DNA of 52,801 nt from an uncultured Alphaproteobacteria bacterium (GTDB lineage: Bacteria; Pseudomonadota; Alphaproteobacteria; Methylaequorales; Methylaequoraceae): contig CACCYL010000011.1 in the NCBI GenBank assembly GCA_902550225.1, forward strand, positions 1 to 52,801. The letters run 5' to 3'. Made by a program: the position numbers and the translations under genes. Of this stretch, positions 43,749 through 52,657 are shown in pieces (within the stretch, counting starts at the first letter, position 1; each line of letters opens with the position of its first letter). Below the pieces are notes generated by a model. That model made no database searches, was not told where the DNA came from, and saw nothing but the letters and a program-made list of their open reading frames with translations.

Positions 43749-46514
43749 ATGAAGAAAGTGAATTTTTTCATAGATGATATACCTGTTGAGGGAAGTCAAG
43801 ATGAATCCATATGGACCATTGCTAAAAGATATGGAACAACATTACCACATCTGTGTTATTCAGACAAACCAGGTTATAGAGCAGATGGAAATTGCAGAGC
43901 TTGTATGGTTTCAGTTGAGGGTGAAAGAGTTTTGGCCGCATCATGTATCCGAACTCCCAGTGAAGGTATGAAGGTTTACACTAAAGATGAGAGATCTTCT
44001 AAATCAAGAGAAATGGTTATTGAACTCTTAGTTACAGATCAACCAAAAAAAGAGATTTGTCATGATCCAGACTCTCATTTCTGGCAAATGGCTGATAAAG
44101 TAAATGTAAAAAAAAGTAGGTTTGATAAAAGAAACCCAGAAACTATTCCCGAAGCAGACAACTCGCATGTAGCTATGTCAGTTAATCTTGATGCTTGCAT
44201 AAACTGCAACCTCTGTGTTAGAGCATGCAGGGAAGTTCAAGTAAATGACGTGATTGGCATGGGAAACAGAGGTCACACCTCGCAGGTAATCTTTGACTTT
44301 AATGATCCAATGGGTGACTCAACGTGTGTTAGCTGTGGGGAATGTGTTCAAGCATGCCCAACCGGTGCATTAATGGAATCAAATCTTCTTGATGAAAAAG
44401 GTAAAAAAGTTGTAAAACCAGACAGAAAGGTTGACTCATTATGTCCTTACTGTGGGGTAGGATGTCAACTAACATACAATATAAAAGGTGAAAAAATCGT
44501 TTCAGTGGATGGAAGAGACGGTCCAGCTAACAATAACAGATTATGTGTTAAAGGGAGATTTGGGTTTGATTACATTCATAATCCAGAGAGATTAACCAAA
44601 CCGTTAATTAGAAAAGATGGTATTCCCAAAGATCCAAAAGAGAGAATAGATCCGTTGAATCCCTTATCACATTTTCGTGAAGCAACTTGGGATGAAGCAC
44701 TTGATTTGGCAGCAAACAAACTCCTTAAAATTAGGGACTCAAAAAATGGAAAAAAAGCATTAGCAGGATTTGGTTGCGCAAAAGGGTCAAACGAAGAAGC
44801 TTATTTGTTTCAAAAACTTGTAAGAACAGGCTTCCATAATAATAATGTTGATCACTGTACTAGAATGTGCCATGCCTCATCGGTTGCAGCCTTAATGGAA
44901 GCGATCGGAACTGGTGCAGTTACGGCCCCTGTTTCGGAGGTTAAAAATGCAGAAGTTGCAATTCTTATTGGGTGCAGACCAACACAAAATCATCCAGTTG
45001 CAGCTACATTCATAAAGAACGCAGTAAAAAACAATGGTTTGAAACTAATTATTTTAGACCCTAGAAAACAAGACCTTACAAGAATTGCTGAAAAAAGTCT
45101 TCAATTCAAACCAGGTGCAGATGTTGCTTTATTAAATGCAATGCTAAATACAATCATCGAAGAAGGTTTAGTTGATAGACAGTATATTGAGAAAAATACA
45201 GATGGATATTTGGAGCTCAAAAAACATGTAAAAGACTTTACTCCTGAGGAGATGACAAATATTTGTGGAATTGAACCTGATGAAATTAGAGAAACGGCAA
45301 GACTTTTTGCCAATGCTAAATCGGCAATGATCTTTTGGGGTATGGGTATTTCTCAACATATACATGGGACCGACAACTCAAGATGTCTAATATCTTTGGC
45401 TCTCACAACAGGAAACGTGGGAAGACCAGGTACAGGCTTACATCCTTTAAGGGGACAAAACAATGTCCAAGGGGCATCAGATGTTGGCTTAATCCCGATG
45501 GTTCTTCCAAATTATCTTCCTATAGCTGACGAAAACAATGTTAAGTTTTTTGAAAACTATTGGAACTGTGAAATTGATCCAGATCCAGGTCTCACAGTCG
45601 TTGAGATAATGGAATCAATTTACAATAAAAATATTAAGGGGTTATATGTTATGGGTGAAAACCCTGCTATGTCAGACCCAAATGCAAATCATGCAAGAGA
45701 GGCACTTTCAAAGTTAGATGCTCTGATTGTTCAAGATATTTTTCTCACTGAAACAGCATACCTAGCGGATATAGTTCTTCCGGCCTCAGCTTTTCCAGAG
45801 AAGACTGGAACGTTTACTAATACTGATAGAAGGGTTCAACTTGCTCGTAAAGCAGTAAACCCGCCCGGTGATTCAAAACAAGACCTTTGGATTATACAGG
45901 AGCTAGCAAAAAGAATGGGTTTGGATTGGAATTATAATGGACCAGATGAAGTATATGATGAACTAAGTGGATGTATGGAGTCCATGAAAAATATATCCTG
46001 GGAGAGACTAGTTAATGAAGGAGCTGTTACTTATCCTTGCGATGATAAGGATAAACCTGGAAATGAAGTAATTTTCGGAGAAGGATTTCCAACTGCAAAC
46101 AAAAAAGGGAGGTTAGTTCCTGCTAAACTTATTTCTCCAGATGAAACGCCAGATAAAAATTTTCCTCTGGTACTTACCACTGGAAGGCTTTTAGAGCATT
46201 GGCACACCGGGTCTATGACCGCAAGGTCTAAAGTTCTAAATACTCTTGAACCCCAACCCTATGTCCATGTATCTCGTAACGATATGAAAAAAAATAATTT
46301 TTCACAAGACGAAACAGTTGAACTATCGACTAGAAGAGGGAAGGTAAATGTCAAAGTAAGATTTGATAAAATGATCCCAGATGGGATGGTTTTTATGCCA
46401 TTTTGTTTTGAAAATGCTCCTGCTAATTTGCTGACCAATCAAGCTTTAGACCCAGATGGTAAAATTCCAGAACTAAAATATTGCGCCGCAAAAATTGAAA
46501 AATTAACAGCTTAA
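43749..46514 (+). CDS. NAD-dependent formate dehydrogenase alpha (catalytic) subunit
   Basis: Oxidises formate to CO2 at a bis-MGD molybdenum or tungsten centre. Domains in order are an N-terminal 2Fe-2S ferredoxin domain (residues 1-80; GYRADGNCRACMVSVEGERV), a His-Cys cluster region (DSHFWQMADKV), two 4Fe-4S clusters (CINCNLCVRACREV; CVSCGECVQACPTGAL), the molybdopterin oxidoreductase entry cluster CPYCGVGCQLTYN, and the MGD-binding body. The metal-ligand residue is Cys374 in CTRMCHASSVAALMEA, not selenocysteine. The C-terminal MGD domain has TTGRLLEHWHTGSMTARSKV. At 921 residues it resembles Fdh1A/FdsA. The DNA is visibly less AT-rich than its neighbours, consistent with import. Confidence 0.95.
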   Translation: MKKVNFFIDDIPVEGSQDESIWTIAKRYGTTLPHLCYSDKPGYRADGNCRACMVSVEGERVLAASCIRTPSEGMKVYTKDERSSKSREMVIELLVTDQPKKEICHDPDSHFWQMADKVNVKKSRFDKRNPETIPEADNSHVAMSVNLDACINCNLCVRACREVQVNDVIGMGNRGHTSQVIFDFNDPMGDSTCVSCGECVQACPTGALMESNLLDEKGKKVVKPDRKVDSLCPYCGVGCQLTYNIKGEKIVSVDGRDGPANNNRLCVKGRFGFDYIHNPERLTKPLIRKDGIPKDPKERIDPLNPLSHFREATWDEALDLAANKLLKIRDSKNGKKALAGFGCAKGSNEEAYLFQKLVRTGFHNNNVDHCTRMCHASSVAALMEAIGTGAVTAPVSEVKNAEVAILIGCRPTQNHPVAATFIKNAVKNNGLKLIILDPRKQDLTRIAEKSLQFKPGADVALLNAMLNTIIEEGLVDRQYIEKNTDGYLELKKHVKDFTPEEMTNICGIEPDEIRETARLFANAKSAMIFWGMGISQHIHGTDNSRCLISLALTTGNVGRPGTGLHPLRGQNNVQGASDVGLIPMVLPNYLPIADENNVKFFENYWNCEIDPDPGLTVVEIMESIYNKNIKGLYVMGENPAMSDPNANHAREALSKLDALIVQDIFLTETAYLADIVLPASAFPEKTGTFTNTDRRVQLARKAVNPPGDSKQDLWIIQELAKRMGLDWNYNGPDEVYDELSGCMESMKNISWERLVNEGAVTYPCDDKDKPGNEVIFGEGFPTANKKGRLVPAKLISPDETPDKNFPLVLTTGRLLEHWHTGSMTARSKVLNTLEPQPYVHVSRNDMKKNNFSQDETVELSTRRGKVNVKVRFDKMIPDGMVFMPFCFENAPANLLTNQALDPDGKIPELKYCAAKIEKLTA

Positions 46515-46520
46515 CCGAAG

Positions 46521-48278
46521 TTACTCTTTCATATGGTGTTTTTCATTTACCGGACCTATTAAGAGGTTGGCAACAAAAGCTATAGCCAATAAACCAGCCA
46601 TGGCAAACATTGTAGAGTTATATAGTGTTGTTGATGGGTTGATAGTACCTTCTGGCATATGAGGCATTAAATTTGATATCGTAACTGTTTTTTCTTGAAC
46701 CAAAAGTGATAAATTTTCTATAGAAGCCCCATAAATTTCTGTAAATTTTTCGGGACTTATTTTGGATACAAGATCAGTAATAGCGCTATCTACTGAATTT
46801 TGTCTAAGTTGAGTGATTGCGACGGGACCCAAGACACCAGCTGTGGACCAAGCGGTAAGTAGCCTGCCGTGTATTCCTCCAACATATTTTGTACCAAAGA
46901 TATCGGCAAGATAAGCCGGAATTGTTGCAAAGCCGCCACCATACATTGTAAAAATTACCATCGATGCTGCATAAAAAAGTATGAGATAAGTTACAATAGG
47001 GTCAATACTCATAGCTTTAGCAGTAAAAGGAATTGACAAGTATAAAAGTATCCCAAGTGAAAAGAATATAAAGTATGTGGGTTTTCTTCCAATAAAGTCT
47101 GACATGGATGCCCAAAATATTCTTCCAACCATGTTAAAAACACTTATCATCAGTACGTATGTTCCGGCAAAACCAGCTGTTACAATGGCTGGTAAACTTG
47201 GTTCAAAAATTTCAATCATCATTGTTTTAGCAACCCCAATAACCCCTATACCAGCTGTAACGTTAAAGCAAAGTACAATCCATAAGAAATAAAATTGCGG
47301 AGTTTTTAAAGCTTGATCGATATGTACGTTATTCTTAGTAATTAATCTTGTCTTTTTTGAATCTTTTGGAGGTGTCCACCCTTTGGGTTTCCATCCTTCA
47401 GGAGGGACTCTATAAGAAAATGCGGCAATGGTCATAATGATAAAATAAACAATACCCAAAAAAAGGAATGTTTGGGCAGCACCACTTGAACCGGTTCCGA
47501 CTATATATACACCAGGATCTCCAGGTACTATCATTTTTGCTAAATCGTTAACAGTAACAATTACAACTTCAACTAAGTTTCCTGAAATATCTACAAATCT
47601 TCTTCCACCCTCCGTTATTAGGTTCAGTGAATCTATATCTCCTAAATACTCTGGAACTTTGTAAAATTTTGCTAATAATCTGTCTATAGTAACTTTTGCA
47701 ATCATGGCACCACCACCAAAACCCATTATAGCCATGCCAGTTGCCATGCCTCTTCTATCTGGAAACCATCTTATTAAAGTTGATACTGGCGATACATAAC
47801 CAAGTCCTAGCCCAATTCCACCAATAACACCATAACCTAGATACAGAAGGTATAACCCAACACTTAATATCATTGGATCATCGCTCAACATTGGGAGAGA
47901 CAAAGTTATTTGGACCCCCATTTCTTGGAGGAAGATTCCAATCGAGCCAATTACAAACCCCCCACCCCAACAGCACGCTGCTACAAATCCAACCATCCTA
48001 GGACCAACTTCCTCAAGCCATTTACCAGCATAAGCTGCTGCTAATCCTAAGCTAACAATTGCTACAGAAAAAATCCAAACAACTTGACCAAGATTCCAGT
48101 CATCTCCAGAAGATGTTACAACTCCAAGAATTTTAACCAAAGCTGGATTAAACATACTCCATGCGTAAACTGATCCAATACACAAATGAATAGCAATAGA
48201 GGCTGGTGGCACAAGCCATCTATTGAATCCAGGTTTTGCGATTATATTTTTTTTGTGTAATTTATTTAAAAAACTCAT
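46521..48278 (-). CDS. OFA-family major facilitator transporter
   Basis: A 585-residue, about 12-helix MFS protein of the oxalate/formate antiporter (OFA) family. Seen: HLCIGSVYAWSMFNPAL in TM1, GGIGLGLGYVSPVSTLIRWF then PDRRGMATGMAIMGFGGGAM around TM4-5, and AWSTAGVLGPVAITQLRQN in the second half. Extra soluble segments (about residues 205-265 and 495-555) make it longer than OxlT (about 418). Its placement next to formate dehydrogenase suggests formate or a related carboxylate as substrate; no oxalate-degrading genes are here. Convergent with the alpha-subunit gene, 6 bases apart. Upstream of it, transcribed first, are fdhD and mobA. Confidence 0.87.
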   Translation of the reverse strand: MSFLNKLHKKNIIAKPGFNRWLVPPASIAIHLCIGSVYAWSMFNPALVKILGVVTSSGDDWNLGQVVWIFSVAIVSLGLAAAYAGKWLEEVGPRMVGFVAACCWGGGFVIGSIGIFLQEMGVQITLSLPMLSDDPMILSVGLYLLYLGYGVIGGIGLGLGYVSPVSTLIRWFPDRRGMATGMAIMGFGGGAMIAKVTIDRLLAKFYKVPEYLGDIDSLNLITEGGRRFVDISGNLVEVVIVTVNDLAKMIVPGDPGVYIVGTGSSGAAQTFLFLGIVYFIIMTIAAFSYRVPPEGWKPKGWTPPKDSKKTRLITKNNVHIDQALKTPQFYFLWIVLCFNVTAGIGVIGVAKTMMIEIFEPSLPAIVTAGFAGTYVLMISVFNMVGRIFWASMSDFIGRKPTYFIFFSLGILLYLSIPFTAKAMSIDPIVTYLILFYAASMVIFTMYGGGFATIPAYLADIFGTKYVGGIHGRLLTAWSTAGVLGPVAITQLRQNSVDSAITDLVSKISPEKFTEIYGASIENLSLLVQEKTVTISNLMPHMPEGTINPSTTLYNSTMFAMAGLLAIAFVANLLIGPVNEKHHMKE

Positions 48279-48280
48279 AT

Positions 48281-48916
48281 TTAATCTCTAAAGTATTTGT
48301 TGTAAATTTCACTCGCAATTTTTAAGTCTTCAACAGTATTAACGTTAAAAAATGGATCATATCCAAATTCCTTAAACTTTACCACCCTCGTTTTAAATTT
48401 TTTGGTAAATTCATCTATCTTTCTTCCACCAGCATTCAAGAAAAATTCCAATTGATTTTCCATTTCTATGTTTACTTTCCACATTGAAAAAACTGGATGT
48501 ACTCTTTCGGAACATTCCGCCATTAGAATTTCATAATTTTCGCTCTCTTCAATGAATCTTTTGACAATATCATTTGGAAAAAAAGGAGAGTCTACTGGAA
48601 AACTTACCAACCAATTATAATTTGAATCATGTCTTGCCCACTTTATACCAGACAAAATTCCTACAAGAGGACCAAAATTTCCTGGAATACAATCCTTTAC
48701 AATTATGGTTGAGTCAAGATACTTAAAAATTTTATTAGAATCATTTGAATTTACAATTAATCTTCCAACCTGTTTTGTAGATCTCTTAATAGTATGCTGT
48801 ATCAAATTTACACCCGAAATTTTCTTAAAAGTTTTGTCAGAACCCATCCTTCTTGATAAACCGCCAGAGAGTATCATGCCTAAAATTTTGTCTTTATTCA
48901 ATTCTATGTTCTCCAC
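48281..48916 (-). CDS. mobA: Molybdenum cofactor guanylyltransferase
   Basis: Attaches GMP to Mo-molybdopterin to give the MGD cofactor needed by the formate dehydrogenase alpha subunit. The 211-residue protein has the nucleotide motif MILSGGLSRRMGSDKTFKKI at about residues 14-33, NFGPLVGILSGIKWARH, and VSFPVDSPFFPNDIVKRFIE with the metal-binding Asp. The N-terminus overlaps the end of fdhD by 23 bases; the downstream transporter gene starts 2 bases later. Same strand as fdhD and the transporter, forming a three-gene maturation/transport unit. Confidence 0.92.
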   Translation of the reverse strand: MENIELNKDKILGMILSGGLSRRMGSDKTFKKISGVNLIQHTIKRSTKQVGRLIVNSNDSNKIFKYLDSTIIVKDCIPGNFGPLVGILSGIKWARHDSNYNWLVSFPVDSPFFPNDIVKRFIEESENYEILMAECSERVHPVFSMWKVNIEMENQLEFFLNAGGRKIDEFTKKFKTRVVKFKEFGYDPFFNVNTVEDLKIASEIYNKYFRD

Positions 48917-49688
48917 TCAAGACAAAAAATTTTTTTCCTTTGGCTCTTCCAATTAAAGTCAGGTTAGCTTGTCGTGCAAGATCAACCCCCCATGCTGTGA
49001 AACCTGATCTTGAAATAACTATTGGGATTCTCATTTGAACTGACTTCATTACCATTTCACTTGTGAGTCTTCCAGTTGTATAAAAAATTTTATTGGCTGG
49101 AGAAATCTTTTTTACTTTCATGTAACCTGCAATCTTATCAATGGCATTATGTCTTCCAACATCCTCCATATATATTAAAGGCTTGTTTTTCACACATAAG
49201 ACACAACCATGAATAGCTCCAGCTTTTAGGTAAAGGCTAGGAGTTAGATTTATTTTTTTTGATAAGTCATAAATCCATGATTTTTTAATTTTGAAAGAAT
49301 TTTTAAATTTAAATTTTTTCAAATTATCCATAATGTCACCGAACACTGTTCCTTGAGCACAACCTGAGGTAATTGTCTTTTTTTTTAATTTTGCTTCAAA
49401 ATTTGTTAATTTTTTAGTTCTTACAACAACTGTTTTTAGATCTGCATAATATTCAACAGACTCAATTTTTGTTGTTTTGGTAATCATATTTTGATTTAAA
49501 AGATAACCGAGTGCTAAATACTCTGGGAAATCGTTAATTGTCATCATTGTCACAATTTCTTGACTGTTTAAATAGAGAGTTATGGGTTTTTCTTCAATTA
49601 CGTCTATTTTCTTTCGTTTTAAATACTCATCTAATCCAAAGATTTTTCTTGTTAAGGATGAATTTTCTAAGTTGGGTTTAATTTTCAT
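48894..49688 (-). CDS. fdhD: Formate dehydrogenase accessory sulfurtransferase FdhD
   Basis: FdhD moves sulfur from a cysteine desulfurase to the MGD cofactor, activating formate dehydrogenase. The 264-residue protein has PITLYLNSQEIVTMMTINDF, ALGYLLNQNMI, and the signature MEDVGRHNAIDKIAGYMKVK with GRLTSEMVMKSVQMRIPIVI further on. The active-site loop reads TSGCAQGTVFGD: one cysteine is present but the second of the C-x2-C pair known in E. coli FdhD is absent. Other single-cysteine FdhD proteins occur with NAD-dependent enzymes, as far as I know. It diverges from moaA by 79 bases. Confidence 0.92.
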   Translation of the reverse strand: MKIKPNLENSSLTRKIFGLDEYLKRKKIDVIEEKPITLYLNSQEIVTMMTINDFPEYLALGYLLNQNMITKTTKIESVEYYADLKTVVVRTKKLTNFEAKLKKKTITSGCAQGTVFGDIMDNLKKFKFKNSFKIKKSWIYDLSKKINLTPSLYLKAGAIHGCVLCVKNKPLIYMEDVGRHNAIDKIAGYMKVKKISPANKIFYTTGRLTSEMVMKSVQMRIPIVISRSGFTAWGVDLARQANLTLIGRAKGKKFFVLSGEHRIE

Positions 49689-49767
49689 GACTTTAAGTTT
49701 ACTAATAATTTGATTACTATATTATTTTAACCTAAGAATTAAAATATGAATATTATTCAAAAAAATT

Positions 49768-50751
49768 ATGCTGGATAACTTTGGAAGAAAAATTGATTAT
49801 GTAAGAATTTCTGTTACTGATAGATGTGATCTTAGATGCAAATATTGTATGCCTGAGTCCAATCCTAATTTTTACAAAAAAGAAGAAATTTTAGATATTA
49901 ACAAACTTAAATTAATTTCAGAGTCACTCATTGATTTAGGGATCAGAAAATTTCGTATTACTGGTGGGGAACCATTAGTGAGAAAAGATATAGTGGAATA
50001 TATTGAATTTCTGTCCAAAAAACTAAGTAAAAAGGTTATTGATGAAATTTTACTAACTACGAATGGAACGCAGTTAAAAAAATATTCAAAAACATTATCA
50101 GACCTTGGAGTCAAAAGAGTAAATGTTTCACTTGATTCGCTCATAAAAGAAAAATTTAATTTCATTACAAATGGAGGAAACATTGAAAGTGTTTTTGAAG
50201 GAATTGAAAGTGCTAAAAAAAATAAGTTATCTATAAAGATAAATACAGTTCTTTTAAAAAGTTTTAATGATGATGAATTATTAGAAATAATGAAATGGTG
50301 TAGTCATAATTCTTTTACATTATCTTTCATTGAAGTCATGCCGGTAGGAGACATGTTAAATTCGAGAAAGTCACAATACTTTTCTGTTAATAAAGCTAAG
50401 GAAATAATCTGTAAAGATTTTGATTTAGAGCAATCTTCACTAAAGTCGTCAGGTCCATCAAACTATTTCTATTGCAAAAAATTAAATTTATTTGTGGGTT
50501 TCATCTCTCCTATATCTGATCATTTTTGTGCAACTTGTAACAGATTAAGAATAACTTCAAATGGAAAAGTTTATCCATGTCTTGGTGATAACAATTCTTT
50601 AGACCTCACTCCATTTATTAGAGCTAATGACAGACCAAATTTGTTAAATGCATTGAAGAAAGTTATTTTCATGAAACCAGAAAGACATTACTTTAAAATT
50701 GACGAAAAGAGCTATATTCATAAAAGGTTTATGAATACTACAGGTGGTTGA
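49768..50751 (+). CDS. moaA: GTP 3',8-cyclase MoaA
   Basis: Radical-SAM enzyme for the first step of molybdenum cofactor synthesis. The 327-residue protein has radical-SAM cysteines C20, C24 and C27 in DRCDLRCKYCMPE, the SAM motif FRITGGEPLVRKDIVEY, and the second 4Fe-4S cluster ligands HFCATCNRLRITSNGKVYPC. It ends MNTTGG, the C-terminal Gly-Gly typical of MoaA. It is divergent from fdhD and 3 bases before nadK. The other moa/moe genes are not in this window. Confidence 0.95.
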   Translation: MLDNFGRKIDYVRISVTDRCDLRCKYCMPESNPNFYKKEEILDINKLKLISESLIDLGIRKFRITGGEPLVRKDIVEYIEFLSKKLSKKVIDEILLTTNGTQLKKYSKTLSDLGVKRVNVSLDSLIKEKFNFITNGGNIESVFEGIESAKKNKLSIKINTVLLKSFNDDELLEIMKWCSHNSFTLSFIEVMPVGDMLNSRKSQYFSVNKAKEIICKDFDLEQSSLKSSGPSNYFYCKKLNLFVGFISPISDHFCATCNRLRITSNGKVYPCLGDNNSLDLTPFIRANDRPNLLNALKKVIFMKPERHYFKIDEKSYIHKRFMNTTGG

Positions 50752-50754
50752 TAA

Positions 50755-51519
50755 ATGACGAAAATTGGATTTGTTTCTTCAGAAAAACCAGATGCTATTA
50801 AATCGCTGAAAATGATGGAACAAACATACGATTCCGTTCCGCCTGAAAAAGCAGACATTATCGTGGCACTTGGGGGTGATGGAACAATGTTAAAATCATT
50901 ACATGATTTTTTACATTTGAAAAAACCAATTTATGGAATGAATAAAGGTCACATTGGATTTTTGATGAATCAATTCTCTGAGAAAAATTTAAAAAAAAGA
51001 TTAGACGAAGCAATTCCTTATAAGTTATCACCTTTAAAAATAAAATGCTTTGAAAAGAATAAAAAAATTAAAGAGAGTTTAGCTTTTAACGATGTATCTC
51101 TAATAAGAAGTAGCTCAAAGATTGCAAAAATAAAAATTGAAGTAAATAATAAAACTAGGATTGAAGAATTCCTCGGTGACGGTTGTTTAATCGCAACTCC
51201 AGCTGGAAGTTCAGCTTATAATCTTTCATTGAGAGGTCCTGTAATTCCTGTAGGTGCTAAGGTTTTAGCACTCACTCCGATAAGTCCTTACAGGCCAAGA
51301 AGATGGAGAGGTGCTTTACTTACCAATGATGCAAAAATTACTCTGTACGCAATTGACTCTAAATTGAGACCTGTTAGAGCAGAAGCAGACTTTATGCAAT
51401 TTGAAAATATTGACAGGCTTGAAATTGAACTTGAAAAAAAATTATTTGTAAACTTGTTGTTTGATCCTGGTCATGACTTAGAAGAACGCATAATTAACGA
51501 ACAATTTAATAATTCTTAA
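50755..51519 (+). CDS. nadK: NAD kinase
   Basis: Phosphorylates NAD to NADP. The 254-residue protein shows IIVALGGDGTMLKSLHDFLH at about residues 34-53, PIYGMNKGHIGFLMNQF, and GCLIATPAGSSAYNLSLRGP with the NAD-binding S/T-A-Y motif, then ALTPISPYRPRRWRGALL. Short alphaproteobacterial type. Three bases follow moaA and two precede the next gene, so it is read with both, although it is a housekeeping enzyme and probably belongs to the original chromosome. Confidence 0.94.
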   Translation: MTKIGFVSSEKPDAIKSLKMMEQTYDSVPPEKADIIVALGGDGTMLKSLHDFLHLKKPIYGMNKGHIGFLMNQFSEKNLKKRLDEAIPYKLSPLKIKCFEKNKKIKESLAFNDVSLIRSSSKIAKIKIEVNNKTRIEEFLGDGCLIATPAGSSAYNLSLRGPVIPVGAKVLALTPISPYRPRRWRGALLTNDAKITLYAIDSKLRPVRAEADFMQFENIDRLEIELEKKLFVNLLFDPGHDLEERIINEQFNNS

Positions 51520-51521
51520 AA

Positions 51522-52655
51522 ATGAATTTAGATCAGATCTTTTCCAAATTAATTTCTTTTCCAACAATTAGTGAAAATTCAAATAAAGAATTGGCAAATT
51601 TTATTATAGATTATTTAAATAAAATTGGATTAAAAGCCAAAAAAATTGAAGGGGAAAAAGGCAGGTTTAATGTTTTTTGCAGAATTGGACCAAAAAAAGA
51701 CGGCGGAATAGCCTTTTCTGGCCATACAGACGTTGTTCCAACAGATGGACAAAAATGGACATCAAACCCTTTTAATTTAACTATGAAAAATAATAAATAT
51801 TATGGTAGAGGAACTGCTGATATGAAAGGATTTATAGCAGTTGTATTGTCTTTATTAAAAAAATTAAAAATTAAAGAAATGAAGAAGCCTCTTTTTCTAA
51901 TTTTCTCATATGATGAAGAGGTAGGATGTCTTGGTATTCAGAAATTAGTTCCTTTTTTGAACAAACTAGATCCTAAACCAAAATTTTGTATTGTTGGTGA
52001 ACCAACTGAAATGAAACTTGTAAATCAGCACAAAGGAAAGAAAAACTTTGAAGTATCATTTAATGGATTAGAATCTCACTCATCATTAATAAATGAGGGG
52101 GTCAATGCAATACAATATTGCTCAAAGTTTATTCAGTTTCTAGAGGCTAAACAAAAATTAATTGAAAAAAAAAAAGACCTAAATTTCTATCCAAGTTTTA
52201 CAACTATTAATGTAGGAAAAATTTCTGGTGGGACCGCAGTTAATATTATACCGAACAATTGTAAAATTGAATTTGAGATAAGAGATACTCCAAAATTTAA
52301 TACAGAAAAGTTTGTAAACCAAATCAAAGATTATCTATTAATTTTAGAAGAAGAGATGAAGTCATTTAACAAGAAATGCAGTATATCATTGTCTGAACAA
52401 AATAATTTCCCGCCTTTGATAACAAATCACAATTCAAATATCATATCACTTTGCTTAGAAAAATTGAGAACTAACTCAGTAAATACGGTGAGTTTCGGTA
52501 CAGAAGCAGGTATTTTCAATCAGATAGGCTTTCAAACAATAGTTTGTGGTCCAGGAAGTATTAAACAAGCCCACAAACCCGATGAATACATTGAAATAGT
52601 ACAGTTAAAAAAATGCGAAGATTTTCTCACTAAAGTAATAGATTACCTTTACTAA
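51522..52655 (+). CDS. argE: Acetylornithine deacetylase
   Basis: Releases ornithine from N-acetylornithine in arginine synthesis. The 377-residue M20-family metallohydrolase has zinc ligands in FSGHTDVVPTDGQKWTSNPF (His, Asp) and YGRGTADMKGFIAVVLSL, catalytic Glu in FSYDEEVGCLGIQKL, and a dimerisation insert with GLESHSSLINEGVNAIQY. The end CGPGSIKQAHKPDEYIE is characteristic of ArgE over the related DapE. It ends 2 bases before queA. Confidence 0.9.
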   Translation: MNLDQIFSKLISFPTISENSNKELANFIIDYLNKIGLKAKKIEGEKGRFNVFCRIGPKKDGGIAFSGHTDVVPTDGQKWTSNPFNLTMKNNKYYGRGTADMKGFIAVVLSLLKKLKIKEMKKPLFLIFSYDEEVGCLGIQKLVPFLNKLDPKPKFCIVGEPTEMKLVNQHKGKKNFEVSFNGLESHSSLINEGVNAIQYCSKFIQFLEAKQKLIEKKKDLNFYPSFTTINVGKISGGTAVNIIPNNCKIEFEIRDTPKFNTEKFVNQIKDYLLILEEEMKSFNKKCSISLSEQNNFPPLITNHNSNIISLCLEKLRTNSVNTVSFGTEAGIFNQIGFQTIVCGPGSIKQAHKPDEYIEIVQLKKCEDFLTKVIDYLY

Positions 52656-52657
52656 AA

